From assembly GCA_026027325.1 (NCBI GenBank), contig JAMSLZ010000003.1, positions 744,001 through 808,000 on the forward strand: a DNA stretch of 64,000 nucleotides, given 5' to 3'. Under the pieces are notes generated by a model. The model ran no database searches. It worked only from the letters and a program-made list of their open reading frames with translations, and was not told the DNA's origin. The translations under genes were made by a program, and so were the position numbers. Positions 10,202 through 20,589 of the stretch are shown here, piece after piece. Every line of letters starts with the position of its first letter. The first letter of the stretch is position 1. The stretch is from Actinomucor elegans (Eukaryota; Mucoromycota; Mucoromycetes; Mucorales; Mucoraceae).

Positions 10202-11551
10202 ATGCAATCTCCCATTGGAACAACAACAAATGTACATTTGTCAAATGACGTTTACAAGATTTTGACCCATGTTTATGGTATTCTTTTGAAAACAAAATTT
10301 GAAGACAGAAAGTATCGCGACCTTAAAAAACGGGACCTTCTAATGAAGGTCTGTGGTGTTTCTGAACATGTCGCAAGAAAGGCCATTCATATGTATAATC
10401 ACCCTGCGGAAGCTTCCGAATATAAACCTGTTGGTCGACCAAGACGTTCTCTTGATCCGGAATATAGTTCTGCCGTAGAAGAAATCATTCTTTATAACAA
10501 CGAAAGTGGCAAAATCAATACAGTTAAACGGACGATGAAGATGCTAGAAGACTCTTATAATATTAAGGTTTCATATAATATACTTTTACGGGATATTCAT
10601 ATTTTGGGTTTTAAGTATGAAAAGGGTATTAGAAGAAACATCCTTCATGATTCATCTACAAACATGCTATACAGAGAACTATATGTTAATCAGCGTTTGG
10701 CTAATATTAACGACAAATTCAACCCCAATCAACCTGAATTATTTCTTGACGAGTCTTACTGTCATATAGATCATTCTACAGGACGTACCTGGGTAAGGCC
10801 ACGGGGTGTTGTAAACGAAAGCGGAAGAAAGCCGATACTTGTAATATTCGCCGCCTTCATTGTCTTCAAAGAGGGTCACAAGCGAAAAGCAGAAATCATC
10901 CAAGAAAGTGTGAATGTATGGCCTGTCCAAGATAACAAAAATCTATATACTGACTATCATGGACACTTTAATGCTGAGAAGTTCGAGCGTTTGTTTGATA
11001 CTATCTGTCACGCAATCCAACCCTATGGCTCTTGTATCATTCATATGGACGGCGCATCTTATCACAAACGTCGAATAAATCCAGTACCGACTGCTGCATC
11101 AACTAAGAGCGAGATCATCAATTGGTTTTTGCAAAATAATCTTTTGGTGCCTTCCAGCGATGCAATAGGTAAAGTGCCTACAAAAAAGACACTTTTGCAA
11201 GCTATAAAAGATTTGCGAATAAAGCCTCAATTCGCATGCTACAATATTTCTACTCTTCATGGGCATAGATTACTATTTACTCCTCCATATCATCCAGAGG
11301 TGCAGCCAATCGAGAGGATATGGGCAATGGTGAAAAATCCGATTGCCTATAATCCTGATCCTGAGGAGACAGCTTCTACTTTGAGAGAAAAGTTGGTAAG
11401 CTCATTAAAAAATGTACCAGAAAAATCGCTTCTCTCTGCTTGGAAAAAGAGCGTCTTACAGTGCATAACCTATCAAGATGAATTCCATAATGTAGATAAT
11501 ACTGTAGACCTCGATGAAGTTGATGAAGACATAGAAATGGACTCTAGCTGA
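10202..11551 (+). CDS. IS630/Tc1/mariner-superfamily transposase (intact)
   Basis: 449 residues, no introns or stops. The N-terminal 130 residues are helix-turn-helix-like with a GRPRRSLD hook at 78-85. The catalytic core has LFLDESYCHID (Asp183), IIHMDGASYHKRR (Asp283) and PPYHPEVQPIERIW (Glu371), the DDE triad of this superfamily. The second Asp and the Glu are 87 residues apart, instead of the usual 34-41, because of an inserted helical segment of about 50 residues (about 297-345). Wide D-E spacings are known in a few families, for example DD82E Sailor. The acidic C-terminus (DLDEVDEDIEMD) is unusual. ATG 10202 is the first start after an A-rich leader and lies 153 bp inside the left repeat. 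An open frame plus matched ends suggests recent activity. Confidence 0.93.
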   Translation: MQSPIGTTTNVHLSNDVYKILTHVYGILLKTKFEDRKYRDLKKRDLLMKVCGVSEHVARKAIHMYNHPAEASEYKPVGRPRRSLDPEYSSAVEEIILYNNESGKINTVKRTMKMLEDSYNIKVSYNILLRDIHILGFKYEKGIRRNILHDSSTNMLYRELYVNQRLANINDKFNPNQPELFLDESYCHIDHSTGRTWVRPRGVVNESGRKPILVIFAAFIVFKEGHKRKAEIIQESVNVWPVQDNKNLYTDYHGHFNAEKFERLFDTICHAIQPYGSCIIHMDGASYHKRRINPVPTAASTKSEIINWFLQNNLLVPSSDAIGKVPTKKTLLQAIKDLRIKPQFACYNISTLHGHRLLFTPPYHPEVQPIERIWAMVKNPIAYNPDPEETASTLREKLVSSLKNVPEKSLLSAWKKSVLQCITYQDEFHNVDNTVDLDEVDEDIEMDSS

Positions 11552-11731
11552 GTTTAAATGCGTTTTTTTTTTCTCGAAATCTTCATTTTTTCATGTTCTT
11601 GAAATAAAATAAAGTTGATAATAATGAAGCATTTTTTTTCATCTCGGAATAAATCGCAGTGATAGTACCATCGATTGACACTAGTTTTTTAAAAAAATAT
11701 TATGTTTTCGTTGAAAAAAGCCAAAAAGTTG

Positions 11732-11758
11732 CGGGGAGGAATTTTTTAAAAACGACTC
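11732..11758 (-). repeat. Right terminal inverted repeat of the transposon
   Basis: CGGGGAGGAATT...AACGACTC, followed by the TA duplication and the resuming satellite (TTGCCGTTATTGCC). Confidence 0.9.
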
Positions 11759-13345
11759 TATTGCCGTTATTGCCGATATTGCTGATATTGCCGATATTGC
11801 CGTTTCACTAATACGATATTGCCGTTGTTGCCGATATTGCCGTTTCATTAATACGATATTGCCGTTATTGCCGATATTGCCGATATTGCTGATATTGCCG
11901 TTTCATTAATACGATATTGCCGTTGTTGCCGATATTGCTGATATTGCCGATATTGCCGTTTCACTAATACGATATTGCCGTTGTTGCCGATATTGCCGTT
12001 TCATTAATACGATATTGCTGATATTGCTGATATTGCTGATATTGCCGATATTGCCGATATTGCTGATATTGCCGATATTGCCGTTTCATTAATACGATAT
12101 TGCTGATATTGCCGATATTGCCGATATTGCCGATATTGCCGATTCATTAATACGATATTGCCGTTATTGCCGATATTGCTGATATTGCCGATATTGCCGT
12201 TTCACTAATACGATATTGCCGTTGTTGCCGATATTGCCGTTTCATTAATACGATATTGCCGTTTCATTAATACGATATTGCCGTTATTGCCGATATTGCC
12301 GATATTGCTGATATTGCTGATATTGCCGTTTCATTAATACGATATTGCCGTTATTGCCGATATTGCCGATATTGCTGATATTGCTGATATTGCCGTTTCA
12401 TTAATACGATATTGCCGTTATTGCCGATATTGCCGATATTGCTGATATTGCCGATATTGCCGTTTCATTAATACGATATTGCCGTTATTGCCGATATTGC
12501 TGATATTGCCGATATTGCCGTTTCACTAATACGATATTGCCGTTGTTGCCGATATTGCCGTTTCATTAATACGATATTGCCGTTATTGCCGATATTGCTG
12601 ATATTGCCGATATTGCCGTTTCACTAATACGATATTGCCGTTGTTGCCGATATTGCCGTTTCATTAATACGATATTGCCGTTATTGCCGATATTGCCGAT
12701 ATTGCTGATATTGCTGATATTGCCGTTTCATTAATACGATATTGCCGTTATTGCCGATATTGCTGATATTGCCGATATTGCCGTTTCATTAATACGATAT
12801 TGCTGATATTGCCGTTTCATTAATACGATATTGCCGATATTGCCGATATTGCCGATATTGCCGATATTGCCGATATTGCCGATATTGCCGTTTCACTAAT
12901 ACGATATTGCCGATTCATTAATACGATATTGCCGTTGTTGCCGATATTGCCGTTTCATTAATACGATATTGCTGATATTGCCGATATTGCTGATATTGCT
13001 GATATTGCCGTTTCATTAATACGATATTGCTGATATTGCCGATATTGCCGATATTGCTGATATTGCCGATTCATTAATACGATATTGCCGTTATTGCCGA
13101 TGTTGCCGATATTGCCGATATTGCCGTTTCATTAATACGATATTGCCGATATTGCTGATATTGCCGTTTCATTAATACGATATTGCCGTTATTGCCGATG
13201 TTGCCGATATTGCCGTTTCATTAATACGATATTGCCGTTGTTGCCGATATTGCCGATTCATTAATACGATATTGCCGTTATTGCTGATATTGCCGATATT
13301 GCCGTTGTTGCCGATTTATTAATACGATATTGTCGTTGTTGCCGA
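11759..13345 (+). repeat. Satellite array, right block (9-bp units)
   Basis: Continuation of the left block in the same orientation, about 1.6 kb. Longer super-units recur almost exactly (compare 11,760-11,910 with 12,480-12,680), which points to unequal exchange or segment duplication. Drift increases at the far end (TGTCGTTGTTGCCGATC), where the array stops. Confidence 0.95.
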
Positions 13346-13618
13346 TCTATTTGTGATGAGATCCACATATCAACACTGCATATATATTAAAAAGACGGGA
13401 TCCAGTTAATCATCCATCAAAAGAGGGAGTTTTGGATCATTGTTGAAAAGGCAATTAGTGCAGAGAGAACATATATTAAAAATACCTTTGATTGCTACTA
13501 AGAGACCATTTCCTTTGAAGTATAAATACTAGAGATACAAACTAGATAGAATAACTCAACTCACTTTGAATCAATAAAACGTGATAAAACGGTTCAAACT
13601 GATTCACTGGCTTTTTAT
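13346..13618. other. Non-coding stretch after the satellite
   Basis: Short AT-rich flank between the array and the Harbinger-like element. No terminal repeat of that element could be identified here. Confidence 0.35.
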
Positions 13619-14103
13619 TCAATTTTTACCGTAAAGCTGACAAAAATAAAGTTAAAAAAGCCTTTATCAAAGAATAGGAAAAGGATCGCTGTTGTTAAAG
13701 AAGACCGTACTGAAAGTAAAGAAGGAGGCGGGGTGTCAGATACTCGGCTGGCTGGAAGAAACGCAGCCAAATGCCATGAAAATTTGAAGAGAAAAGAAGG
13801 CGAGTTTCTTGATATTATGATTAGAAATCAGAAACGCTTTATGCAACAAGGAAACGAAAGAGCAAAAGCAATGAAGTGGAATCTTGAGGCAGTAAAAAGA
13901 AGGGCGCAGGTAGCAGAAAAAGCACAGAAATGATTACAATGGTGATGGATCCTAATACCACTTCGAATCCTCTACGTTGTAGCTGGCTAGAGTTCGTTAT
14001 ACAACAAGAAATAATGCTCAATAGAGCAAATTGCTCAGTAGAGCGAGTTTCGAAAGAAAATAATGACGAAGACGATGATAGTGATGGAGAAAATAAAGAG
14101 TAA
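13619..14103 (+). pseudogene. PIF/Harbinger accessory ORF (NAM-associated-like), frameshifted
   Basis: An open frame from about 13619 encodes a Lys-rich stretch and then DTRLAGRNAAKCHENLKRK, an Arg/Lys-rich helix and EAVKRRAQVAEKAQK, ending at a TGA at 13931. The adjacent frame continues at once with MITMVMDPNTTSNP and an acidic end (DEDDDSDGENKE, stop at 14103). GR-N-AAK followed by a charged helix and an M-x-MDP-NT block resembles the NAM-associated/Myb-like second protein of PIF/Harbinger elements. A one-base frameshift near 13930 would explain the break. It converges on the transposase relic, the usual two-gene layout of such elements. Identification rests on weak motif similarity plus context. 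Confidence 0.5.
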
Positions 14104-14123
14104 ATGATTTTTCTTTCATTGAT

Positions 14124-15514
14124 TTAATAACGATAAGAATGAAGGAGACGATTCAAAATTTCCCTTTTTTTTTGTTTAATTTTCCAAAGATTTTCCATTA
14201 GATCGTTTCTAAGTTGTAAATGTTTTTCCCTGTTGCGAATTTCCAGATACTTGGATAAGAATTCAGCAAAACTGTTTGGAAGCATTTCCCTTGGAGGTGA
14301 TACCAGCACAGTTGAAGACAAATTACTAACGCTGACAACATCTTCGCTGCCAAGAGTGCCATGTTCTGTTTCTTCTCCATTTCTTTGTTCTTTCTTCTTT
14401 CGGTCGAACTCGATTGTCATATTATGCAATATAATGCATGTTGTCATTATATTACGTAAAATTTCTTTTTTCCACATTCTTGCTGGACCAGAAACGATCG
14501 CAAATCGCGCCTGTAACACTCTAAAAGCTCTTCCTACATCTTTTCTCGCAGACTCTTGATCCATGGAGAAATGCTTATAATGAAATTAAGAAGTATTAAT
14601 TAATAGACACGAGATAATACAAATAATTAGAGCGTGTTTATACCTTTTCCTTTGGAGGCTGTGGATTACTAAAATTCTTAACAAAAGCAGCGTACGCGGG
14701 GTAGATACCATCTGTCAAGTAGTATCCCATGTTGTATTGATTACCATTTACAGAGAAGTTGACAAAAGGACCTTCACCATTGGCCAAATACCTAAATAGA
14801 TGTGACCTGTCCAAAACATCGATATCGTTCAGTGATCCAGGTAGGCCAAAAAATGCGTGCCATATCCACATATCATATGAAGCCACAGCTTCGAGAATGA
14901 TGGTTGGAGTTTTTTTTTTCTTTCCAACAAACTGTCCATACCAGGCAGTGGGGCAGTTTTTCCATTCCCAATGCTTACAGTCCAGTGAACCGAGCATACC
15001 AGGAAATCCTCTGGGTTCTCCTTCCCACAGAAGTCTTCTGATATCCTCTTCATTTGATGCCCTCAGACATTCATCACTGAAAATGGAAATAACTGCAGAA
15101 CAGAAACATTTAAAACATTCCAGGGATGTTGATTCCGCCATTTGGAAAGATTCATCCAAAGCATCTGTTGATACTCCATAAGCAAGCTGGCGGATTGCAA
15201 CCGATATTTTCTGTAAAGCAGAGAAACCAGGCCTGCGTGCAGTATCGGTTTTCTGCTTGAAATAATCGTCCTTTTCTTGAACAGCGTCCAGTATGCGAAA
15301 GAAAACGTCTTTACTTATTCAGAATCCCTCTCTGATATTGGTCTTCTGTATAAGTACAATCTTCATTAAAGCAATCCTCACATAACTGTACGTGAGCTCG
15401 CTGCCTTTTGTGGTAAATCATGCTATGGGGCTTCTTCATACTTGCTTCGGCTTTTTCAGCATCTGATATACGTTTTGCTGCTTTATAAAGGAGAAAGTCA
15501 TTCATACTCATCAT
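14124..15514 (-). pseudogene. PIF/Harbinger (HARBI1-like) transposase, inactivated
   Basis: The N-terminal exon (from 15514) ends at a TAA at 15311; a one-base shift continues it as VFFRILDAVQEKDDYF and GFSALQKISVAIRQLAYG. The core has GMLGSLDCKHWEWKNCP (first Asp), LPGSLNDIDVLDRS and GYYLTDGIYP (second Asp). After a GTATAA..AAG intron (about 14571-14638) comes HFSMDQESARKDVGRAFRVLQ. Harbinger transposases normally have DVERAFG here, with Glu as the third catalytic residue; this copy has Gly (GGA, one base from GAA). The frameshift and the lost Glu together mark a dead copy. Terminal repeats and the 3-bp target duplication could not be placed. Confidence 0.85.
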
Positions 15515-15594
15515 GACTTTTTCCTGATCTAACTGTTCTTCATGGAAAAGAGAGTATTACATTTGATGTAACTGCTGTTTCGCAGCCGATTTTA

Positions 15595-15680
15595 TTACGT
15601 TGTTGCCGTTGTTGTGACGTGGATTTTAAATCTCAGCTGACCAAATAAGACCAAATATGACCAAATATGACCAAGTCGCA
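15595..15680 (+). repeat. Satellite relic and 10-bp tandem repeat
   Basis: ACGTTGTTGCCGTTGTTG (about 15597-15614) is a two-unit remnant of the 9-bp satellite. It is followed by three tandem copies of ACCAAATATG-like decamers (about 15640-15672). Confidence 0.6.
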
Positions 15681-15881
15681 AACGAGTTAGCCTTCTCTCT
15701 TGACTTTTTTTTTGTAATATTATGCCTGGTAATAGCAGTTAGTAATAAAACTGAACTATAACTGACATGTTTTACTTTAGACGGACTATCTACTCGCTTA
15801 GAAGTCATAAGTCATATACTACTGAAACATTACAGAATCAGGGATATCATTGTAAAATCCCTGTTAGGTATGTATACGTAA

Positions 15882-16400
15882 TCTAAAGAGTTATTCATTT
15901 TTTTATTGAAAAAAGAAATAGGTGTACATGCTTCGGGTTCTATGTACACTTTAGGATGTTGCGATTGGACTTATAAAACAGTATCTGATGTGATCTACCT
16001 TCCTAAAACTCAACATTGTGAAAATCTACCGCCTATTTTTGTTGTGGTGCAAAGTATAATTGATAGTACATTTATGGAGAAACTAATCAAATATAGCTTA
16101 TCTTTATATGAAGAATATCAAACTTTGCCAATTTTGCTCATTATTTCCGTTGAAGGATATTCGAATGAAGAGATTAAGTCAAAATTCAAGTCAAACGAAG
16201 ATGCATTTTTGATGGAAGCAAATTGTCAATTTTGGGCAAATCGTTGTTATATAATATCGTCGGAATCTATTCTTGGCTTTATTGATGAACGCCCTTTGGA
16301 TAAATTAGTTGCATTGGCTTGTTGCTTTATAGATATAGATAACAGCTCACATAGTGACGATCCAACTATAAAATCTTTCTTTGATCTTGTCAATGAATGA
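15882..16400 (+). pseudogene. PD-(D/E)XK nuclease-like paralogue, truncated and catalytically degraded
   Basis: Homologous to the next gene along its first ~165 residues: KEIGVHASGSMYTLGCCDWT aligns with VGNHASSELYTLGRCEWT, then SDVIYLP with SDVLYLP, and LIKYSLSLYEEY with AIKYCISLKEEY. The conserved VEIQ has become FVVVQ (Glu to Val), and the following Arg of FIGRAIKY is Lys. There is no clear ATG; homology begins right after an in-frame stop at 15879, so the first exon is lost or unrecognised. It ends with a TGA after DDPTIKSFFDLVNE, where the paralogue goes on for another ~150 residues. It could be a decayed duplicate or a short, non-catalytic derivative. Confidence 0.6.
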
Positions 16401-16729
16401 AAGTAACATTCTTCTGAAGAAAATAAATCATTTTCTTACCAACTGCAAACGCTTGAATATTTCTTTGTATTAATGAATATATAAGAGAATTCACATGTAG
16501 AATGTACACATTTGACTCCTTTCTATCGTACTGGAGCTATTCTCTCAAGGTGTTACTGAGAGATTTTAGATTGCTAACAACATCGGTTTACCATATTGGG
16601 CTGTTTTATTGTGTAAACGAATTCATAGGAAATGATGGTAATAACATAATAATAAATCGAAGGGGGGAAGGAACAAACAATGAATAGTATAAAAAGAAGT
16701 AAACATGATGATATGAAAAAGAAAATAAA

Positions 16730-17855
16730 CTATTCAGTGATATCGGCTACTTTTCTTTTGCGAAACTTAACCTTCTGGTTGTGATAGGCTGATTTTAAAG
16801 TATGAAAGCTGCTGTAAGTAGAAAAAAAACCTTCCTCTTGTCCTTCATTATAACATGCTTTCCATTTCATACGACCATGGTTATTGACTTTATAATTTTC
16901 GATATAATCAAAATCATTTTTGGTAGCGGTGTCGTCGTTGCTTTGAGGTGTGGAGAGGTTTGAGATGTCAGGAGTATCTTCAATTGGTGTTACATCTCTA
17001 TCCTTTCCAGTAAACTTTTTTTCTTGACTGAAGAAAAAGTTTTCTCCGTCTTTTGCATACTTTTCTATTTTCTCTGCTGATTCACCTTCTTCGAAACAAG
17101 TCAAGATTTTCTGGAATTGCCGCCTCGCTTTAAAACATAAATCTTTGATAACTTCCAGCTTCTCCTCTTCTACTTGACATTCATTTTCAAATTTTTCTTT
17201 TGCAATTTGATACATTAATTGAATTGTAGGATCTTTCTTTTTGTCCATAGACAAAATACTTCGTTTTTGTTGGCTGAAAAAGTGTTCCAAAGCAACTAAT
17301 GGATTCAATGGTGTTTGTAACAAGTGATTTTCGATTGACTTTGGTGATATAATTTGACATTTTTGAGCCCAAAAGTCACAAGAGACATCGTCAAGATAGG
17401 AATTATTGGTACTGTTGAATCTGGATTTAAGTCTTTCATTGGCAAACCCTTTGACAGAAAATATCAACATAATTGGTAGTACTCCATATTCTTCTTTCAA
17501 AGATATGCAATATTTAATTGCTCGCCCAATAAAATTTTCGTTCACCTTATTTTGTATCTCCACTAAAACTGGTGGAAAGGCTGAAGTGGTGGGGAGATAC
17601 AGTACGTCAGAAATGGTCTTGTTGGTCCATTCACAGCGGCCCAAAGTGTATAATTCACTTGACGCGTGATTGCCAACTAGATCTTTTACAATTATATCAA
17701 TTAATCTTTCGTCCTTCAACATAATTTTGCTCATTAGATCTGAGCCGGGACAATAATCGTTGGGAAGGGTAAAGAGAGCTAGGTTATCTAAAAGATGTTA
17801 TTAGTTTTATTATCAAATACCATACTTGCTGTAGCTTACCAAAAGTATCAGTCAT
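16730..17855 (-). CDS. PD-(D/E)XK (Rpn/PDDEXK_2-like) nuclease-family protein
   Basis: Two exons: 17840-17855 (MTDTF plus one base) and 16730-17787, joined across a GTAAGC..TTTTAG intron, giving 357 residues. Asp66 in KTISDVLYLP, then 15 residues later VEIQ (Glu82, Gln84), then FIGRAIKYC (Arg94, Tyr98). This matches the D-(x)n-E-x-Q...R...Y signature of the Rpn recombination-promoting nuclease / PDDEXK_2 group, inferred from motif order alone. Residues after ~190 form a charged, coiled-coil-like tail with a basic end (KVKFRKRKV) that could be a nuclear localisation signal. It lies convergent to its degraded paralogue and beside transposon DNA. Related bacterial proteins are often annotated as transposases; here the function is unknown. 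Confidence 0.6.
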
Positions 17856-17878
17856 GCTGGGTAGAGGGAAAAAGAGGG

Positions 17879-17971
17879 GGAAATCGGCAACGACGGCAAC
17901 AACGTATTATTAAATCGGCAACAACGGCAACAACGGCAATATCGTATTAATGAATCGGCAACAGCGGCAAC
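17879..17971 (-). repeat. Satellite relic in opposite orientation
   Basis: On the minus strand it reads GTTGCCG / GATTCATTAATACGATATTG / CCGTTGTTGCC, the same 9-mers and the ATTCATTAATAC spacer as the main array 4.5 kb away, but inverted. It ends 24 bp upstream of the start codon of the nuclease-like gene. Confidence 0.9.
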
Positions 17972-20589
17972 CCAAAAATTAAACGTCATCAAATGTTATA
18001 TAAATAAACTACACATGTTCTCACGAATCTTTTTGTCTTCCTCTGATATTCAACCCACTCAATAATAATATCCAAATTTATTCTACAATATATACCTATT
18101 ATAATGTCAATTGAAATAATGCCTATTGGCGCTGGTAAAATAATAATAATAATACGAATTGATACAAGGACACACTTGTTATTACACAATAATCTTATTA
18201 TAACTTAAGTATCTGATGATCACGGGAGTTGGAAAATGCATTGATCAGGTCTATATATACTGCAGAATAGCTCAAAGTCTTATTCTATCATGTTTAAATA
18301 CAGCCATTCACAACAGTCAGGTTTTTCAGACAAAAAGGATCAACTTCTTCTTCCCAATCCATTGATTTATTTCCTTGTCCACCAAAATTTCACCCTGATC
18401 GTTTGCATAATAAAAAAAAATTGTCGATCGTGTTTTGATACAAGTAAAGTGAAGAAGACTTATAAAAAAGAATCGCCAACTGAAGTATATATAACTGCCA
18501 ATTGGTCCTATGTAAAGCTATCAATTGGAATTCATGAAACTGTCAATTGAGGTTTTAAAATCCGCCATTTATTTTTTACGAAACTACCAATTGGCAGTGT
18601 AAGTGCTGTAAAATATAAACTTCTTTTTATATCCATCAGTTTGCTTGATCAAATCAAGCGCACCTTTAATTCATACCTATGAGTATAACGTTATTGCCTG
18701 AGTTTGAAATATTTTGTAACTTTTCGTGGGGTTGCATATGACATGTAGGGTTATGGAGGTAAAAAAGGCGCTTTATATTATAGTATGTACTCATATTATC
18801 ACATATGATAGGCGAAGGTTAATATATATATGCGATACTATAGGAATAATTACTAAACTTTGCTTTTTGTAGCTGCATAAGCAAATGTTTTCTCTCATAG
18901 ATTTATCTAGTAGTTTATTAAATAGACCCGACAACTACACTGTGTATGAAGTTTTTTGAATATGGAAGGTGAAAATGAGCATTTGCTATTTATAAATTGA
19001 AGCTTATAAATGAACAGAAATACAAGAAAAAAAATATAAATTAGAAAGTATCGAATACAAAAAAAAAGTCATACTGCCAGAGTCTTTTAACGCCAACCAG
19101 TAGTCGTATACAATTAGAAATGTCTTCTCGTCAAAGAGACTATAATTTTGTATATATTTCTCGGAATTCATGTCTAAACATCACCTTATTGTCGATTTGA
19201 ATACAATAGTAAGAGTTTAAGCATCTTCGTCGAGGCTACCATGAAGCACGGATTCATACGCCACTAATCATCCAATAACTCCATGTACTAAGACTACTAT
19301 ACTATCACCAGGGCGCATCAGTGCAGTCGATTTTTTGTATAGCATATTGATTGAAACCGACATACCCCTGATTCGGTTCTAGATAATTATCAAATATTTA
19401 TTAGTTCTGTCTTGTAGTTTTGAATGTTTAATTCCTGCATTTTCTAGTGGTAGACTCAAGTCTTTTTGTATGACTTTTCAGACATACTCTGTCGGCCTAG
19501 CGCCCTAATTTTCCTATTGTTTGGTTGCTTAATTAGGATGTATATTCAATTATTTGGAAATCTGTCTTCTCGTTTCCTCAATGTGGCAGTTTGACAACGT
19601 ATAAATATAACCGAGTTTTAGCTTCGGGCTCTCCCTACAAAAAAAAAAAAGGGTACTATCATGGTGAACGCTTGATATTTACATGAGTATGTTATTAATG
19701 ACCAATGTATGGAGCAAAGTTTATTACTTCTCTAGTAAGCTTTAATTCTAAAAATTCAGTGTTTTTTTTAGAAGACTCTTGGCTACAGTCGCTAAATAAG
19801 CTTTTTTCAGCATGCCAAGAGCGTATGAACGAAGAATAGCTAACTGAAATTTCGTTTGTAACCCACGTAAGGTTTAACAGGTATCTGTATGAATTAGGCT
19901 CAGACAGAAAGTGAAATTTTTACCTGTAGTATTTCGCGTAATAGTGAGATAATTCATTGATTTCAATATATATATCTTCGACCATCTCCCTCCTATGTGA
20001 TAATAGAAGGATCGGTGTTCTCTAATAATTTTGGCTTGAACCATCTTTCAAGCTTCTAGCTGTTTCTTGCATGTTTGTGAGACCGGCATAGGGTTCAATG
20101 ATAGTGCATCGACCTTCGTGTCACTATTTAAGAGAGAACATTCAAATGCACTAAAGTTAAAATATATACTTCCCTTCCCACCCCTTTCATCTACCGGAAC
20201 AGAAAATTTCGGTAACAATGGTTGCAGGTCCGAGCATCATTTGACCTACGTCCCCCACATTGACTCTGGTAGCAATTGCCAAGTAATCCAACGTCATTGT
20301 TACATAGTTTGAAGATATAAAAGCAGCATTCAACAGCCACCATATCTTTCGTCTGCCCTTTTTAACCTCTGTATCGATAAAGAGATTTAATGATTCATGA
20401 ATCATATCAAACTGGCTTAGATCACGAAAGCATATGTAAAAATATAAAAAAGGCTACCACCCCAAAAAAAAAAAAGAAAGGTTAATTCAGCTTCCGCCAT
20501 GATCACCCAGATATCCATCACGTTAATCTATTTTTTTTCGGTCTTCTTTTTTCTCTTTTCTTTATAATTCTTTTTATTTTTCAAAGGAA
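17972..20589. other. Gene-poor interval
   Basis: No gene is supported. A 105-bp inverted-repeat element lies at 18494-18598. Short open frames at 18290-18550 and 20187-20405 have no recognisable domain, and neither shows an intron consensus or conserved motif that would justify a call. The last ~130 bases are pyrimidine-rich and probably contain the promoter of the next gene. Confidence 0.5.
18494..18598. repeat. MITE-like short inverted-repeat element
   Basis: Flanked by a perfect 13-bp inverted repeat ACTGCCAATTGGT (18494-18506) and its complement (18586-18598). Two further TCAATTG copies lie inside. CAATTG is itself palindromic, so the element could instead be a cluster of one binding motif. 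Confidence 0.4.

Larger units (their letters stand above)
10049..11758 (+). mobile_element. Tc1/mariner-superfamily transposon inserted in the satellite
   Basis: A 1,710-bp element with 27-bp terminal inverted repeats (TAGTCGTTTT...CTCCCCG on the left, 22 of 27 positions matching the inverted right end), a TA target duplication (10047-10048 and 11759-11760) and one intact transposase gene. Removing the element and one TA restores ACGATATTGCCG, a perfect satellite junction, so both borders are firmly placed. Confidence 0.93.

Noticed and set aside
9103..13345. Possible CRISPR-like array
   Set aside because: The 'spacers' are themselves repeats of the same nine-mer; there are no unique spacers or cas genes and the host is eukaryotic.
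20187..20405. 72-residue minus-strand frame (TMTLDYLAIATRVNVGDVGQ)
   Set aside because: Composition is protein-like, but there is no splice context or family match; left out pending transcript data.
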